A DNA stretch of 64,000 nucleotides from Janthinobacterium sp. PAMC25594 (GTDB lineage Bacteria > Pseudomonadota > Gammaproteobacteria > Burkholderiales > Burkholderiaceae_D). The position numbers were made by a program, and so were the translations under genes. The stretch covers positions 2,294,001 through 2,358,000 of the forward strand of contig NZ_CP080377.1 in the NCBI RefSeq assembly GCF_019443505.1. The letters are read 5' to 3'. Positions 23,873 to 34,006 of this stretch are shown piece by piece (positions within the stretch are counted from its first letter, which is position 1; the number at the start of each line of letters is the position of its first letter). Below the pieces are notes generated by a model. It was given only the letters and a program-made list of their open reading frames with translations, searched no databases and was not told the origin of the DNA.

Positions 23873-24231
23873 CGAACAGAGAACTGGCGCGCAGCGCCGA
23901 CTATATTGTCCAGCACGAATACGAACTGGCCAAGGTGATGGCCGCCGATGGACGGCAAGCCAGCCTGGGCGAATTCTATGGCGACCCGGCCGTGGCCCTG
24001 ATCGATATCCATGAGCAATGGTGCGCCGTGGCGGGCGAGGGATTGGTGCTGTGCCGGCTGGAGCAGCCGTTCGGCCAGTGCGTGGAATATTTCCGCCCGC
24101 CGGGCGAAGTGCGCTGGATCACGGCTTTACGGCAAACGGGAGCGTTTGCGCTGGAATGGCAGGATGAGGATGGGGATTGGCACAGCCTTGCCTTTGAGGT
24201 GGCTGTGTCGGGTTACGCGCCAAGGCGCTAA
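23869..24231 (+). CDS. Small hypothetical protein coupled to LysR
   Basis: 120 residues, soluble, acidic, rich in Trp/Tyr and Glu (WCAVAGEGLVLCRLEQPFGQ, then RWITALRQTGAFALEWQDEDGDWHSL). The alternating pattern suggests a small beta-sheet domain. ATG overlaps the LysR stop (ATGA), so the two are translated together. The final codons lie in the outer arm of a nested inverted repeat, suggesting that the repeat inserted at, or extended into, the 3' end. No family recognised. Confidence 0.65.
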   Translation: MTNRELARSADYIVQHEYELAKVMAADGRQASLGEFYGDPAVALIDIHEQWCAVAGEGLVLCRLEQPFGQCVEYFRPPGEVRWITALRQTGAFALEWQDEDGDWHSLAFEVAVSGYAPRR

Positions 24232-24316
24232 CCCGACCTACGCCGACCTACGCCGACCTGCGCCAGCGGTTGCAATGACCCGTAGGTCGGGTTAGCGCGT
24301 CGCACGTAACCCGACA
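24206..24316. repeat. Nested inverted repeat (REP-like pair)
   Basis: Outer arms TGTCGGGTTACG (24206-24217) and CGTAACCCGACA (24305-24316). Inner arms GCGCTAACCCGACCTACG (24225-24242) and its exact complement at 24281-24298. Between them lies a short tandem repeat of ACCTACGCCG (three near-copies, 24236-24265). It separates convergent genes and may end both transcripts. Confidence 0.75.
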
Positions 24317-24322
24317 ACACCA

Positions 24323-24931
24323 TTACAATTTAATGAAATGCTCGCGGTAGTACTTCAGTTCTTCGATCGACTCGAGAATATCGGCCAGCGCCGTGTGCTT
24401 CTGGTGTTTCTTGAAACCGGTGGCGATTTCCGGCTTCCAGCGCTTGCACAGCTCTTTGAGTGTCGATACATCAACATTGCGATAGTGGAAGAATGCTTCC
24501 AGCTTCGGCATGCCGCGCACCATGAAACGGCGGTCCTGGCCGATGGTGTTGCCGCACATGGGCGACTTGCCTGCCGGTACGTATTTCTTCAGGAACGCGA
24601 TCAGTTCCGCTTCCGCCTGCGCTTCCGTCACGGTCGACGCTTTCACCTTGTCGATCAGGCCGGAGCGGCCGTGCGTGCCCTTGTTCCAGGCATCCATCTT
24701 GTTCAGGGTTTCATCCGACTGGTGAATCACGAACACGGGGCCTTCGGCCAGCAGGTTCAAGTGCATGTCCGTCACCACCACCGCCACCTCGATGATGCGG
24801 TCGGTATCGGGCTCCAGGCCCGTCATTTCCATGTCGACCCAGACCAGGTTCATCTCATTTGGGCGTGCCGGAACAATCGGTGCGGGGGTGGATGCAGAGG
24901 TGGGTGCAGTTAAGTCGGTCGCTTGTGACAT
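24323..24931 (-). CDS. orn: Oligoribonuclease
   Basis: 202-residue 3'-5' exoribonuclease that degrades di- to pentanucleotides, including pGpG, the last step of c-di-GMP turnover. DEDDh motifs are seen: [13 protein letters not shown] (D33, E35), IGQDRRFM and [19 protein letters not shown] with the catalytic His and Asp. It has an N-terminal extension of about 25 residues (Ala/Pro/Thr-rich) relative to E. coli Orn; a start at the later Met27 ([10 protein letters not shown]) is possible. An AAGAGAG ribosome binding site precedes the chosen ATG. It is divergent from the M48 protease gene, with 56 bp between. Confidence 0.96.
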   Translation of the reverse strand: MSQATDLTAPTSASTPAPIVPARPNEMNLVWVDMEMTGLEPDTDRIIEVAVVVTDMHLNLLAEGPVFVIHQSDETLNKMDAWNKGTHGRSGLIDKVKASTVTEAQAEAELIAFLKKYVPAGKSPMCGNTIGQDRRFMVRGMPKLEAFFHYRNVDVSTLKELCKRWKPEIATGFKKHQKHTALADILESIEELKYYREHFIKL

Positions 24932-24987
24932 AATTCTCTCTTGGCCTAATCAAACTAAATAATCAGCCATTTTCTCACAGGCACAGA

Positions 24988-26268
24988 ATGTATTCACTCG
25001 CGTTTTCGATTTTGTTTGTATCCGTCCTCGTTTTGACCCTCGCCGTGCGCTTCTGGCTCGCTTCGCGGCAGATCCGTCACGTGCTGGCGCACCGCGCCGC
25101 AGTCCCACCCGAATTCGCGGAAAAAATCCCGCTGGCCGCGCACCAGAAGGCGGCCGACTACACGGTGGCCAAAACCAAGTTCGGCTTGCTGACCTTGCTG
25201 GTCAACTACGCCGTGCTGATCGGTTTCACCTTGCTGGGCGGCTTGCAGTGGCTGGCGCTGTCCCTGAATGAGTGGATGGGGGCGGGTTCGCCCATGCTGT
25301 ACCAGATCGGCCTGATCGCCGCCTTCGCCGCCATTTCCGGCCTGATCGACCTGCCCTTCGACTACTACCGCCAATTCGTGCTGGAACAACGTTTCGGCTT
25401 CAACACCATGGCACGCAAGCTGTTCTTCACGGACATGCTCAAGGGCGTGGGCCTGGGCGCGGCCATCGGCCTGCCGCTGATCTGGGTCGTGCTGACCCTG
25501 ATGGCCAAGTCCGGCGACCTGTGGTGGCTGTACGCGTGGTTCGTCTGGAGCGGCTTCCAGTTGCTGATGATGGTGCTGTTTCCTACAGTTATTGCCCCGC
25601 TGTTCAACAAATTCACGCCGCTGGCGGACGAATCCTTGAAAAGCCGCATCGAAGGCTTGATGCAGCGCGTGGGTTTCGCTTCGAAAGGCTTGTTCGTGAT
25701 GGACGGCTCGAAGCGCAGCGCCCATGGCAATGCGTATTTCTCGGGTTTTGGCGCCAACAAGCGCATCGTCTTCTTCGACACCCTGCTGTCGCGCCTGGCG
25801 CCGCAGGAAATCGAAGCCGTGCTGGCGCATGAACTGGGTCACTTCAAGCTCAAGCACATCGTCAAGCGCATCGCCATGATGTTCGTCATCTCGCTGGGCT
25901 TTCTGGCGCTGCTGGGCTTCCTGAAGACGCAGCCATGGTTTTATGCGGGCCTGGGCATCGATCCCGTCACCCTTGCACTGACGGGCCAGCCGACGGACGC
26001 GCTGGCCCTGCTGCTGTTCATGCTGGCCTTGCCCGTCTTCACTTTCCTGCTGGGACCGCTGACCTCGCTGAGCTCGCGCAAGCATGAATTCGAAGCCGAT
26101 GCTTTTGCCGCCACGCACACGCAGGCGGACGACCTGGTCTCGGCCCTCGTAAAAATGTATGAAGACAATGCGTCGACCCTGACGCCCGACCCGCTGCACT
26201 CGGCCTTCTATGACTCGCATCCGCCGGCCAGCGTGCGCATCCGCCACCTGAAAGGGGCTACGACATGA
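24988..26268 (+). CDS. M48 family zinc metalloprotease (Ste24/CAAX type)
   Basis: 426-residue polytopic inner-membrane protease. The zinc site [13 protein letters not shown] gives H281 and H285 with E282, and the third ligand Glu lies in [13 protein letters not shown] near residue 371. Five or more transmembrane helices, including one at 1-22 and several at 65-180, match Ste24 rather than HtpX. Bacterial members are thought to work in membrane protein quality control. It overlaps the pterin dehydratase gene (ATGA). Confidence 0.93.
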   Translation: MYSLAFSILFVSVLVLTLAVRFWLASRQIRHVLAHRAAVPPEFAEKIPLAAHQKAADYTVAKTKFGLLTLLVNYAVLIGFTLLGGLQWLALSLNEWMGAGSPMLYQIGLIAAFAAISGLIDLPFDYYRQFVLEQRFGFNTMARKLFFTDMLKGVGLGAAIGLPLIWVVLTLMAKSGDLWWLYAWFVWSGFQLLMMVLFPTVIAPLFNKFTPLADESLKSRIEGLMQRVGFASKGLFVMDGSKRSAHGNAYFSGFGANKRIVFFDTLLSRLAPQEIEAVLAHELGHFKLKHIVKRIAMMFVISLGFLALLGFLKTQPWFYAGLGIDPVTLALTGQPTDALALLLFMLALPVFTFLLGPLTSLSSRKHEFEADAFAATHTQADDLVSALVKMYEDNASTLTPDPLHSAFYDSHPPASVRIRHLKGATT

Positions 26269-26630
26269 ATACGCCATCGACTTCGCAAGACCTGGCCCAA
26301 CTGAGTTGCTCGCCACGCCAGCAGGCGCTGGGCGACACGGACATCGCCACCCTGCACGCCCTGCTGCCCCGGTGGTCGCTGCAAAATGGCAAGCTGTGCC
26401 GCGACTTCGGCTTCAAGAATTACTACCAGACCCTGGCGTTCGTGAACGCCCTGACCTATATGACCCATACGCAAGACCACCATCCGGAGCTCATCATTAC
26501 TTACAAAACCTGCGCCGTGCGCTACGACACGCACTCGGTCAACCAGGGCGCCGGCGGCCTGTCCGAAAACGACTTCATCTGCGCCGCCAAGGCCGACCTC
26601 ATTTACCAGAGCAGCCAGGTGGCCCCATGA
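26265..26630 (+). CDS. 4a-hydroxytetrahydrobiopterin dehydratase (PCD/PhhB-like)
   Basis: 121 residues. Regenerates quinonoid dihydropterin after aromatic amino acid hydroxylation, and may have a related role in molybdopterin metabolism. The signature [17 protein letters not shown] and the catalytic [21 protein letters not shown], read across residues 45-90, contain the conserved HHP motif. It is translationally coupled to both neighbours: ATGA at the start and a 4-bp overlap with rsgA at the end. No phenylalanine hydroxylase gene is nearby. Confidence 0.94.
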   Translation: MNTPSTSQDLAQLSCSPRQQALGDTDIATLHALLPRWSLQNGKLCRDFGFKNYYQTLAFVNALTYMTHTQDHHPELIITYKTCAVRYDTHSVNQGAGGLSENDFICAAKADLIYQSSQVAP

Positions 26631-27532
26631 GCGAAGGCAAGTTGACGGGTATCATCATCGCCGCCCACGGCCGCCACTACCTGGCCGACGTGGACGGCGC
26701 CAAGCTGCAATGCGTGACGCGCGGCAAGAAAACCAATGTGGCCGTAGGTGACATCGTGCACCTGACGCGCACCTCCAACGACCAGGCCGTCATCGACCGC
26801 ATCGAGGAACGCAAGACCCTGCTGTATCGCTCGGACCAGTACAAATCGAAGCTGCTGGCGGCCAATTTGACGCAGCTGTTCATCGTCGTGGCGACGGAAC
26901 CGGGCTTTGCCGACGACCTGATCTCGCGCTCGCTGGTGGCGGCCGACGCGGCCGGCATCGCGGCGCGCATCATCCTGAATAAAACGGACGTGACCGCCTC
27001 GCTGGAGCGCGCCCGCGAACGCCTGCTGCCGTATTCCTCGATGGGCTATCCCGTCGATGAAGTGTCGGCGCGCGCCGAACCCGAGCACGCCGTGGCCACC
27101 CTGGCGCCGCTGCTGGCGGGCCAGTCGTCGATCCTGATCGGCCAGTCGGGCATGGGCAAATCGTCGCTGATCAACCTCTTGGTGCCGGACGCGGACATCG
27201 CCGTGCGCGAAATCTCGGCCGCGCTCGACACGGGCAAGCACACGACGACCTTTACACGGCTGTACAAGCTGGACGAACTGGGCGCCAACAGCTCCATCAT
27301 CGATTCGCCCGGCTTCCAGGAATTCGGCCTGTACCACTTGTCCGAAGGCATGCTGGAGCGGGCCTTCCGCGAATTCCAGCCCTACCTGGGTGGCTGCAAG
27401 TTCTACAACTGCCGCCACCTGATCGAGCCGCAGTGCGCCATCCTGCAAGCATTGTCTGAAGGCAAGATCGCCAAGATGCGCCATACCCTGTATGGCCAAC
27501 TGCTGCACGAATCGGCGCAGACGCTGTATTAA
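26627..27532 (+). CDS. rsgA: Ribosome small-subunit GTPase RsgA
   Basis: 301-residue circularly permuted GTPase that matures the 30S subunit. Domain order is OB-fold (1-70), permuted GTPase with G4 NKTD (LNKTDVT, about 117) before G1 [14 protein letters not shown] (near 177), G3 [10 protein letters not shown] (near 235), then the C-terminal zinc site with [15 protein letters not shown]. All required residues are present. The start ATG overlaps the preceding stop, which excludes the longer in-frame reading. Confidence 0.97.
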   Translation: MSEGKLTGIIIAAHGRHYLADVDGAKLQCVTRGKKTNVAVGDIVHLTRTSNDQAVIDRIEERKTLLYRSDQYKSKLLAANLTQLFIVVATEPGFADDLISRSLVAADAAGIAARIILNKTDVTASLERARERLLPYSSMGYPVDEVSARAEPEHAVATLAPLLAGQSSILIGQSGMGKSSLINLLVPDADIAVREISAALDTGKHTTTFTRLYKLDELGANSSIIDSPGFQEFGLYHLSEGMLERAFREFQPYLGGCKFYNCRHLIEPQCAILQALSEGKIAKMRHTLYGQLLHESAQTLY

Positions 27533-27568
27533 CCATACGCGGCAGCACAAACAAAGCAGCAATAAAAC

Positions 27569-27600
27569 CTCGGCAGGCAAAATTTAATTTCGCTGCCGAG
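27569..27600. terminator. Hairpin after rsgA
   Basis: CTCGGCAG / CTGCCGAG with a 16-nt AT-rich loop, 36 bp downstream of rsgA. No T-run follows on the plus strand; on the minus strand it is followed by GTTTTATT. The remaining 27601-27799 shows only a leader region. Confidence 0.45.
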
Positions 27601-27799
27601 CCCGCCTTCCGACTTTAATCCCAAAACCGTTCATCCGCCGTTTCAGGCATTTCAGCGCGTCAAACCTGCCTTCCATCGCCTGCCACTGGCGACGGCCAGG
27701 TGCGTTTGCTAACTTGACACCAGTCCCTGCCGGAAACCCGCCAGCGACCACACGATCTAACTCTAACCAATCCTGTCATCCTGATCGAAGGTGAATGTC

Positions 27800-28276
27800 A
27801 TGCATACCAAACGCTTACTCCCCCTCCTCGCCGCTATCTTCGCCCTTGCCGGCGGCACGGCCCAGGCGCAAACCGCCGCAGCACCGCAAACCGCTGACAG
27901 CGTGCGCGTGACCTCTGGCTCCTACTATCACGTCACGGCACAGGAAGCCCTCGATATCGAGCAGCAATACCGCCTGTCGAATGGACAACGGCTGGAAGTC
28001 CAGCAGCAGGGCAACCATTTCTTTGGCCGCCTGATCGACGACCGTGAATGGCAGGCAAAGCCCAGCGTGGAAATCTATCCCACCGGGCCCGGCCAGTTTG
28101 TCAGCAAAAAGGGCGCGACCTTCGTCTTCAGCAATGAAGGCGAGCATGTGGTGATCGACGACGCCCAGCTCCTGCCCGGCTTGCGCCTACGTGCCGACAT
28201 GCGCAGCGCCAGCACCGCGGCTGGCAGCGCCAGCACCGCGGCTGGCAGCGACAGCATCCGCCTCGTGTCGCGCTAA
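27800..28276 (+). CDS. Small secreted/periplasmic protein, unknown
   Basis: 158 residues with a signal peptide (MHTKRLLPLLAAIFALAGGT, cleavage after AQA near 24). The mature part includes VRVTSGSYYHVTAQEALDIE and RLSNGQRLEVQQQGNHFFGRL, a pattern typical of small beta-rich periplasmic proteins in this bacterial group. ATG at 27800 is preceded by AAGGTGA; a GTG three codons earlier is less likely. The C-terminus carries two copies of a SASTAAG unit from a 21-bp tandem repeat, and so is probably variable in length between strains. Confidence 0.7.
   Translation: MHTKRLLPLLAAIFALAGGTAQAQTAAAPQTADSVRVTSGSYYHVTAQEALDIEQQYRLSNGQRLEVQQQGNHFFGRLIDDREWQAKPSVEIYPTGPGQFVSKKGATFVFSNEGEHVVIDDAQLLPGLRLRADMRSASTAAGSASTAAGSDSIRLVSR
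28207..28248 (+). repeat. Two exact 21-bp tandem copies inside a CDS
   Basis: Two exact copies (28207-28227, 28228-28248), encoding SASTAAG twice in the C-terminus of the secreted protein. Confidence 0.9.
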
Positions 28277-28451
28277 GCGCCGGGGCCGGCATCGAATGCC
28301 GGGGGCAAATCGCCCCCGCCGGTGGCGCCATGCCGGATGAATAATTCTGACAGGCACACTGAACAATTCCCCTGAATGCAGCTTACAATGCGATGACACA
28401 TGGCCTGTGCGGTCGCAGGCTGGCGCCACTGTTTGCAGGGAGAATGCTTGA

Positions 28452-31307
28452 ATGGAAATGTTCGCGCTCGAACATGACGTAGCGCAGTGGGAAAGCGCAT
28501 TGCTGCCGTTGCGCGGCGCCGGGCGCGTACCGCTGCTGCTGTTGCTGTCCTGGCATTTGCGCCAGCGTGATTGCACCAGAGCAATTGCGCTGAGCGAGGA
28601 AGCGCTGCTGCTGCTGCCGCTGGGCGGCCAGGAAGCGGCAGCACTGGAACAGGCGCGCGCGCGCCTGCAACTGGTGCAGGCGGAAGTAGCGTGGCTGCAA
28701 GGCGCGCTCGACTCCGCGGAAAGCCTGGCCATGGCGGCACGCGCCACCTGCGACGCGCACGGCGACGCCGTCGGCTGCGCCGACGCCCACTGGCTGCTGT
28801 CCTCGATCGCCGTCGACCGGGGCGACCATGCCCGTTGCGATGCCGAACTGCTGGCCGCGGCGCAGCAAGCGCGCGGCGCCGGCGATGCGATGCGCGCCAG
28901 CCTGGCCGACGCGGCCTCGGCGCGCTGGGCCGTGTTGCGCGATGCGCCAGCCGCGCAGGCGCGCTGGGGCGGCCACTTCCAGGCCGACGGCGCCAGCGGC
29001 AAGCTGCCCGCGCCGCTGGCCGCCTGGGTGCATGACTTCCGTGGCTTGCTGGCGCATACGTCGCGCGACCTGGGCGCGGCCGCCGGCCACTACATGCAAA
29101 GCTATGAAGCGGCGCTGGAAAGCGGCCAGCTGCGCGGCGCCATCACGGCCGCCATCAATATCGGTGACTGTTTCTCCAGCCTTAACGACAACGAATCGGC
29201 CCTCGAATGGATGCAGTGCGCGCTGGACCTGGCGCGCCCCACCGGCTGGCCGCGCAGCATCGGCGCCTGCCAGACGCATACGGCCGAAACCATGCGCAAG
29301 CTGGGACGCCTGGCCACCGCCGAAGACTTGCTGCGCGAAGCGCTGCACATCCTGGCCCCTATGTCGGGTGCGCGCACGTATGCCAACGCGCTGTTCCATC
29401 TGGGCGAACTGAGCCTGGACAAGGGCGACTACGACACGGCGCTCGACGCCTTCAGCCGCCTGGCGCAACGCGCCGAAGCGCTGGGCCAGGCCGATTTCCG
29501 CAGCATGGCGCAGCGCGGCAGCGCCCATGCGCTGTCTTACCTGGACCGCCCGGACGAAGCATTGCAGGCGGCCGAGCGGGCGCGGCAGCTGGCCACGGCG
29601 CAGGGTGACGCCATGCACCAGGTGGCGGCGCTGCGCGTCTTGTCCATGCTGCATGCGCGCCACGAGCTACCGCCGCCGGCAGGCATGCAGGAACGCAATC
29701 CGGCCCTGCATTTCCTGCACCAGGCGCTGCAGGTAGCCTCTTCCATCGACGGCTATGTGCCGCCCGGCGAACTGCTCGATGCGCTGGCGCGCGAATACGC
29801 GCATGCGGGCGACTATGCGCGCGCCTACGATATCGCGCTCGATGCGGGCGTGGCGCGCGAAAAAAGCCACACCCAGCAGGCCAGCAACCGCGCCACCGCC
29901 ATGCAGGTCTACCACCAGACGGAACATGCGCGCTCGGAAGGCTATCACCACCGCGAACTGGCCGCCTCCGAAGCGCGCCGCGCCGAAGTGCTGCAACAGA
30001 CCAGCGACACGCTGGAACGGCTGTCGGCCATCGGCCAGGAAATCACCACCCACCTGGACGCCAGCGCCGTGTTCCAGGTGCTCGACCGCCACGTGCATGC
30101 CTTGCTGCCAGTCAACACCTTCGCCGTTTACATGCTCGACGCGGCGGGCACGGCGCTGCGCCGCGCGCACGGCATCGAGGCGGGCCGTCCCCTGCCCGAC
30201 AACGCCATTCCCCTGAGCAACCCGCGCGCCTACTCCGTGCGCTGCCTGCTGGGCCGGCGCGAAGTGTATATCGACCAGGTACCGCCCAAGCGCCACGCCT
30301 ACACGGTGCCCGGCACCCTGCATAACCAGAGCGTGCTGTACGTGCCCCTGACGGTGGGCGAGCGCGTGCTGGGCGTGATGACGGTGCAGGCTTGCGATGC
30401 CCATGCCTACGGCGAACGCGAGCGGCTGATCTTCCGCACCCTGTGCGCGTACGGCGCCATCGCGCTCGACAATGCCAGCGCCTACCGGCAGCTGCAAGAT
30501 GCCCAGGCGCAACTGGTGTCGCAGGAAAAACTCGCTGCCCTCGGCTCCCTGATGGCCGGCGTCGCGCATGAACTCAATACCCCGATCGGCAACAGTTTAT
30601 TAATCGCCAGCACCATGCAGCAAAAGACGGAAGACGTGGAACGCCTGATGAACGGCCCCGGCCTGCGCCGCTCCGACCTGGCCGCCTACATCGAGGATGC
30701 CGCCAAGGCGTCGGCGCTGGTGATGCGCGGCCTGCACAGTGCGGCCGACCTGGTCAACAGCTTCAAGCAGGTGGCCGTCGACCGCACCACCGAACAGCGG
30801 CGCCAGTTTGACCTGCAACAGGTGAGCAATGAAATCATCGCCACCGTCATGAACCGCATCCGCAGCTCGGGCCACCGCATCGAGACGGACATCGCATTCG
30901 GCATCGCCATGGACAGCTATCCGGGCCCGTTCGGCCAGGTGATCACCAACCTGATCAACAACGCCCTGCTGCACGCGTTCGCTCCCGCGCCCAACGATGG
31001 CGGCGCCGGCGCGGGCTGCATGCGCCTGTCCGCCACGCCCGATGGGGCGCGCGTGCGGATCGTCTTCGAAGACAATGGCGGCGGCATCGCCGAACAGCAT
31101 CTGTCGCGCATCTTCGACCCCTTCTTTACTACCAAGCTGGGCCAGGGCGGCAGCGGCCTCGGTTTGTCGATCAGCTACAACATCGTCACGGCCTTGCTGG
31201 GCGGCACCATCCAGGTGGCCAGCAGCTCCTCCGGTACGCGTTTCACGCTCGATCTGCCACTGCTGGCGCCGCAGATCGATGCGGCCACCCCGGCCAACAT
31301 CTATTGA
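28452..31307 (+). CDS. TPR-GAF histidine kinase (soluble)
   Basis: 951 residues with no transmembrane helix. Residues about 60-450 form TPR-like helical repeats (for example LRGAITAAINIGDCFSSLND and ANALFHLGELSLDKGDYDTA). A GAF domain occupies about 530-680. The transmitter follows: H-box GVAHELNTPIGNS (H706), N-box QVITNLINNALLHAF, G1 EDNGGGIAEQH, F-box FDPFFTTK and G2 GGSGLGLSISYN. The H-box NTPIGN type is used by HisKA kinases of the MalT-like/AAA-linked signalling group. No response regulator lies next to it, so its partner is elsewhere. The input may be a small molecule bound to GAF or a protein bound to the TPR region. Confidence 0.9.
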   Translation: MEMFALEHDVAQWESALLPLRGAGRVPLLLLLSWHLRQRDCTRAIALSEEALLLLPLGGQEAAALEQARARLQLVQAEVAWLQGALDSAESLAMAARATCDAHGDAVGCADAHWLLSSIAVDRGDHARCDAELLAAAQQARGAGDAMRASLADAASARWAVLRDAPAAQARWGGHFQADGASGKLPAPLAAWVHDFRGLLAHTSRDLGAAAGHYMQSYEAALESGQLRGAITAAINIGDCFSSLNDNESALEWMQCALDLARPTGWPRSIGACQTHTAETMRKLGRLATAEDLLREALHILAPMSGARTYANALFHLGELSLDKGDYDTALDAFSRLAQRAEALGQADFRSMAQRGSAHALSYLDRPDEALQAAERARQLATAQGDAMHQVAALRVLSMLHARHELPPPAGMQERNPALHFLHQALQVASSIDGYVPPGELLDALAREYAHAGDYARAYDIALDAGVAREKSHTQQASNRATAMQVYHQTEHARSEGYHHRELAASEARRAEVLQQTSDTLERLSAIGQEITTHLDASAVFQVLDRHVHALLPVNTFAVYMLDAAGTALRRAHGIEAGRPLPDNAIPLSNPRAYSVRCLLGRREVYIDQVPPKRHAYTVPGTLHNQSVLYVPLTVGERVLGVMTVQACDAHAYGERERLIFRTLCAYGAIALDNASAYRQLQDAQAQLVSQEKLAALGSLMAGVAHELNTPIGNSLLIASTMQQKTEDVERLMNGPGLRRSDLAAYIEDAAKASALVMRGLHSAADLVNSFKQVAVDRTTEQRRQFDLQQVSNEIIATVMNRIRSSGHRIETDIAFGIAMDSYPGPFGQVITNLINNALLHAFAPAPNDGGAGAGCMRLSATPDGARVRIVFEDNGGGIAEQHLSRIFDPFFTTKLGQGGSGLGLSISYNIVTALLGGTIQVASSSSGTRFTLDLPLLAPQIDAATPANIY

Positions 31308-31330
31308 GCGGGCAAGAGCCAGGCTGGACG

Positions 31331-31356
31331 CGGGTACTTGTCTACACAAGTACCCG
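31331..31356 (+). terminator. Hairpin after the kinase gene
   Basis: Perfect 11-bp stem CGGGTACTTGT-CTAC-ACAAGTACCCG, 23 bp after the stop. A short TCTTT follows at 31366. It separates the kinase from argF. Confidence 0.6.
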
Positions 31357-31391
31357 TCCGGCCAGTCTTTCCAATCTAAAAGCAAAACCCT

Positions 31392-31397
31392 TATAAT
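31392..31397 (+). promoter_or_regulatory. Probable -10 box for argF
   Basis: TATAAT, about 200 bp before argF, the best match in the 31357-31593 leader. The -35 region is weak. The long leader may hold arginine-responsive control, but no ARG-box match is clear. Confidence 0.35.
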
Positions 31398-31593
31398 TGA
31401 ATGGCTGAAGTCCCTGCCATTGCATGATTTACAACTTGGCAAACCGCATCGACCCGCGCGACAAACAGGCACGGGCACCGATCAACACAGCAGCGCGCCG
31501 GGCGAGGCAGTCATCAGACGAGATGTTGTACGCTGATGCAACCCGGCGGGAAAGGCACGCCGCCGGCGGCCTGCGCATCTTCAAGTGGTCATT

Positions 31594-32514
31594 ATGTCGA
31601 TAAAAAAACCGATCAAGCACTACCTCCAGTTCTCCGATTTCACGTTGGAAGAGTACGAATATGTGATCGAACGCGCCCATCTGATCAAGCGCAAGTTCAA
31701 GAATTACGAAATCTACCATCCACTGATCGACCGCACCCTGGTGATGGTCTTTGAAAAGAACTCCACCCGCACGCGATTGTCGTTCGAAGCCGGCATGCAC
31801 CAGCTGGGCGGCGCCGCCATCTACCTGAACACGCGCGATTCCCAGTTGGGCCGCGGCGAGCCGGTGGAAGACGCGGGCCAGGTCATGTCGCGCATGTGCG
31901 ACATCATCATGGTGCGCACATTTGGCCAGGAAATCATCGAGCGTTTCGCCGCCAATTCGCGCGTGCCGGTGATCAATGGCCTGACCAATGAACACCACCC
32001 GTGCCAGGTGTTTGCCGACATCTTCACCTATATCGAACACCGCGGCTCGATCGCCGGCAAGGTCGTCGCCTGGATCGGCGACGCCAACAACATGCTGTAC
32101 TCGTGGCTGCAGGCGGCCGAAGTGTTCGGCTTCCACGTCAACGTATCGACGCCGCAGGGCTACGACATCGACTTGTCGCAAGTCAAGACCGAGCGCTACA
32201 CCTTCTTCGCCGACCCGTCCGACGCCTGTGCAGGCGCGCACCTGGTCAACACAGACGTGTGGACCAGCATGGGCTACGAAGCGGAAAACGCGGCCCGCAT
32301 CGCCGCCTTCGACGGCTGGATCGTCGATGGCGCGAAGATGGCCCGCGCCGCGCCCGACGCCCTGTTCATGCACTGCCTGCCCGCCCACCGCGGCGAGGAA
32401 GTGGCCGCCGAGGTGATCGACGGCCCGCAATCGGTGGTGTGGGACGAGGCGGAAAACCGTCTGCACGTGCAAAAAGCGCTGATCGAATACCTGTTACTGG
32501 GTAAAATCCAATAA
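31594..32514 (+). CDS. argF: Ornithine carbamoyltransferase
   Basis: 306 residues, makes citrulline from ornithine and carbamoyl phosphate in arginine biosynthesis. Motifs: EKNSTRTRLSFE (carbamoyl phosphate site), EHHPCQVFAD, GDANNMLYSW and MHCLPAHRGEE with the catalytic Cys. The start is set at ATG 31594 (MSIKKPIKHYL); an in-frame GTG at 31585 would add three residues. No strong ribosome binding site is visible. It lies 69 bp upstream of argG, so citrulline is passed to the next enzyme of the pathway. Confidence 0.96.
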   Translation: MSIKKPIKHYLQFSDFTLEEYEYVIERAHLIKRKFKNYEIYHPLIDRTLVMVFEKNSTRTRLSFEAGMHQLGGAAIYLNTRDSQLGRGEPVEDAGQVMSRMCDIIMVRTFGQEIIERFAANSRVPVINGLTNEHHPCQVFADIFTYIEHRGSIAGKVVAWIGDANNMLYSWLQAAEVFGFHVNVSTPQGYDIDLSQVKTERYTFFADPSDACAGAHLVNTDVWTSMGYEAENAARIAAFDGWIVDGAKMARAAPDALFMHCLPAHRGEEVAAEVIDGPQSVVWDEAENRLHVQKALIEYLLLGKIQ

Positions 32515-32583
32515 TTCGCCAGGCACTGCAAGCATTCTGGCAGCATCGCAATACATACATCGACAACGACAACTGGAAGCAAT

Positions 32584-33819
32584 ATGAGCGACATTAAAAA
32601 AGTAGTCCTGGCCTATTCCGGCGGACTCGACACCTCCGTCATCCTGAAATGGCTGCAAGATAACTACCAGTGCGAAATCGTCACCTTCACGGCCGACCTG
32701 GGCCAGGGCGAAGAACTGGAACCGGCGCGCGCCAAGGCCATCAAATTCGGCATCAAGCCGGAAAACATCCATATCGAAGACGTACGCGAAGAATTCGTGC
32801 GCGATTTCGTCTTCCCGATGTTCCGCGCCAATACCGTGTACGAAGGCGAATACCTGCTGGGCACCTCGATCGCCCGCCCGCTGATCGCCAAGCGCCTGAT
32901 CGAAATCGCCAACGCCACCGGCGCCGACGCCATCTCGCACGGCGCGACCGGCAAGGGCAACGACCAGGTGCGTTTCGAACTGGGCGCCTACGCGCTGAAG
33001 CCTGGCGTGAAAATCATCGCCCCATGGCGCGAGTGGGATCTGCTGTCGCGCGAAAAGCTGCTGAAGTACGCGGAAGACGCCGGCATCGACATCGACATGA
33101 AGCACAAGAACGGCGGCGCGCCGTACTCGATGGACGCCAACTTGCTGCACATCAGCTTTGAAGGCCGTCACCTGGAAAACCCGAGCGCCGAAGCGGAAGA
33201 AAGCATGTGGCGCTGGACCGTCAGCCCTGAAAAGGCGCCGGACGAAGCGGAATATCTGGACATCGAATACGAAAAAGGCGACATCGTCGCCATCAACGGC
33301 GTGCGCATGTCGCCCGCCACCGTGCTGGCCGAACTGAACAAAGTTGGCGGCAAGCATGGCGTGGGACGCCTGGACCTGGTGGAAAACCGCTACGTCGGCA
33401 TGAAATCGCGCGGCTGCTATGAAACCCCGGGCGGCACCATCATGCTCAAAGCCCACCGCGCCATCGAATCGATCACCCTGGACCGCGAAGTGGCCCACCT
33501 GAAAGATGACCTGATGCCGCGCTACGCGTCGATGATCTACAACGGCTACTGGTGGGCGCCCGAGCGCGTCGCCCTGCAAACCCTGATCGACCACACGCAG
33601 GAAACCGTGAACGGCTGGGTACGCATCAAGCTGTATAAAGGCAATGTCATCGTCGTCTCGCGCGATTCGAAAACGGATTCGCTGTTCGACATGAACATCG
33701 CCACCTTCGACGAAGACGGCGGCGCCTACAACCAGGCCGACGCCGGCGGCTTCATCAAACTGAACGCCTTGCGCATGCGCATCGCCGCCATCGCCCGCGA
33801 AAAACGCGGCCAGAAATAA
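32584..33819 (+). CDS. argG: Argininosuccinate synthase
   Basis: 411 residues, ATP-dependent joining of citrulline and aspartate. The N-terminal PP-loop [18 protein letters not shown], the ATP site [19 protein letters not shown] and [14 protein letters not shown] are present. Length matches the 400-residue class common in bacteria. A GGAAG ribosome binding site precedes the ATG. It follows argF and ends at a strong terminator. Confidence 0.97.
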   Translation: MSDIKKVVLAYSGGLDTSVILKWLQDNYQCEIVTFTADLGQGEELEPARAKAIKFGIKPENIHIEDVREEFVRDFVFPMFRANTVYEGEYLLGTSIARPLIAKRLIEIANATGADAISHGATGKGNDQVRFELGAYALKPGVKIIAPWREWDLLSREKLLKYAEDAGIDIDMKHKNGGAPYSMDANLLHISFEGRHLENPSAEAEESMWRWTVSPEKAPDEAEYLDIEYEKGDIVAINGVRMSPATVLAELNKVGGKHGVGRLDLVENRYVGMKSRGCYETPGGTIMLKAHRAIESITLDREVAHLKDDLMPRYASMIYNGYWWAPERVALQTLIDHTQETVNGWVRIKLYKGNVIVVSRDSKTDSLFDMNIATFDEDGGAYNQADAGGFIKLNALRMRIAAIAREKRGQK

Positions 33820-33855
33820 TTGCTTACCGGGCGGCACCGCCTCCCGCGCCAAGCG

Positions 33856-33880
33856 AAAGCCGCCCACGGGCGGCTTTTTT
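33856..33880 (+). terminator. Intrinsic terminator after argG
   Basis: AAAGCCGCCC-AC-GGGCGGCTTTTTT: GC-rich stem followed by six T. Confidence 0.85.
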
Positions 33881-34006
33881 ACGTCTGAAACGCACTCGGC
33901 CGCGATTTACGGCCCTGCAACTCCCGTATCCCCCCCCCGTTTTGCTGTCCCCGTGGCAAAATGCTACAGTGCAATTTAGTCGAAACTTCCCGCTTCCGGA
34001 GCCCCC

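Noticed and set aside
26306..26626. 107-residue upstream extension of rsgA
   Set aside because: It overlaps the pterin dehydratase gene in another frame, and RsgA begins with the OB fold at 26627.
28207..28248. Possible CRISPR repeat pair
   Set aside because: The two 21-bp units are directly adjacent, without spacers, and encode a protein repeat. No CRISPR array was seen anywhere in the window.
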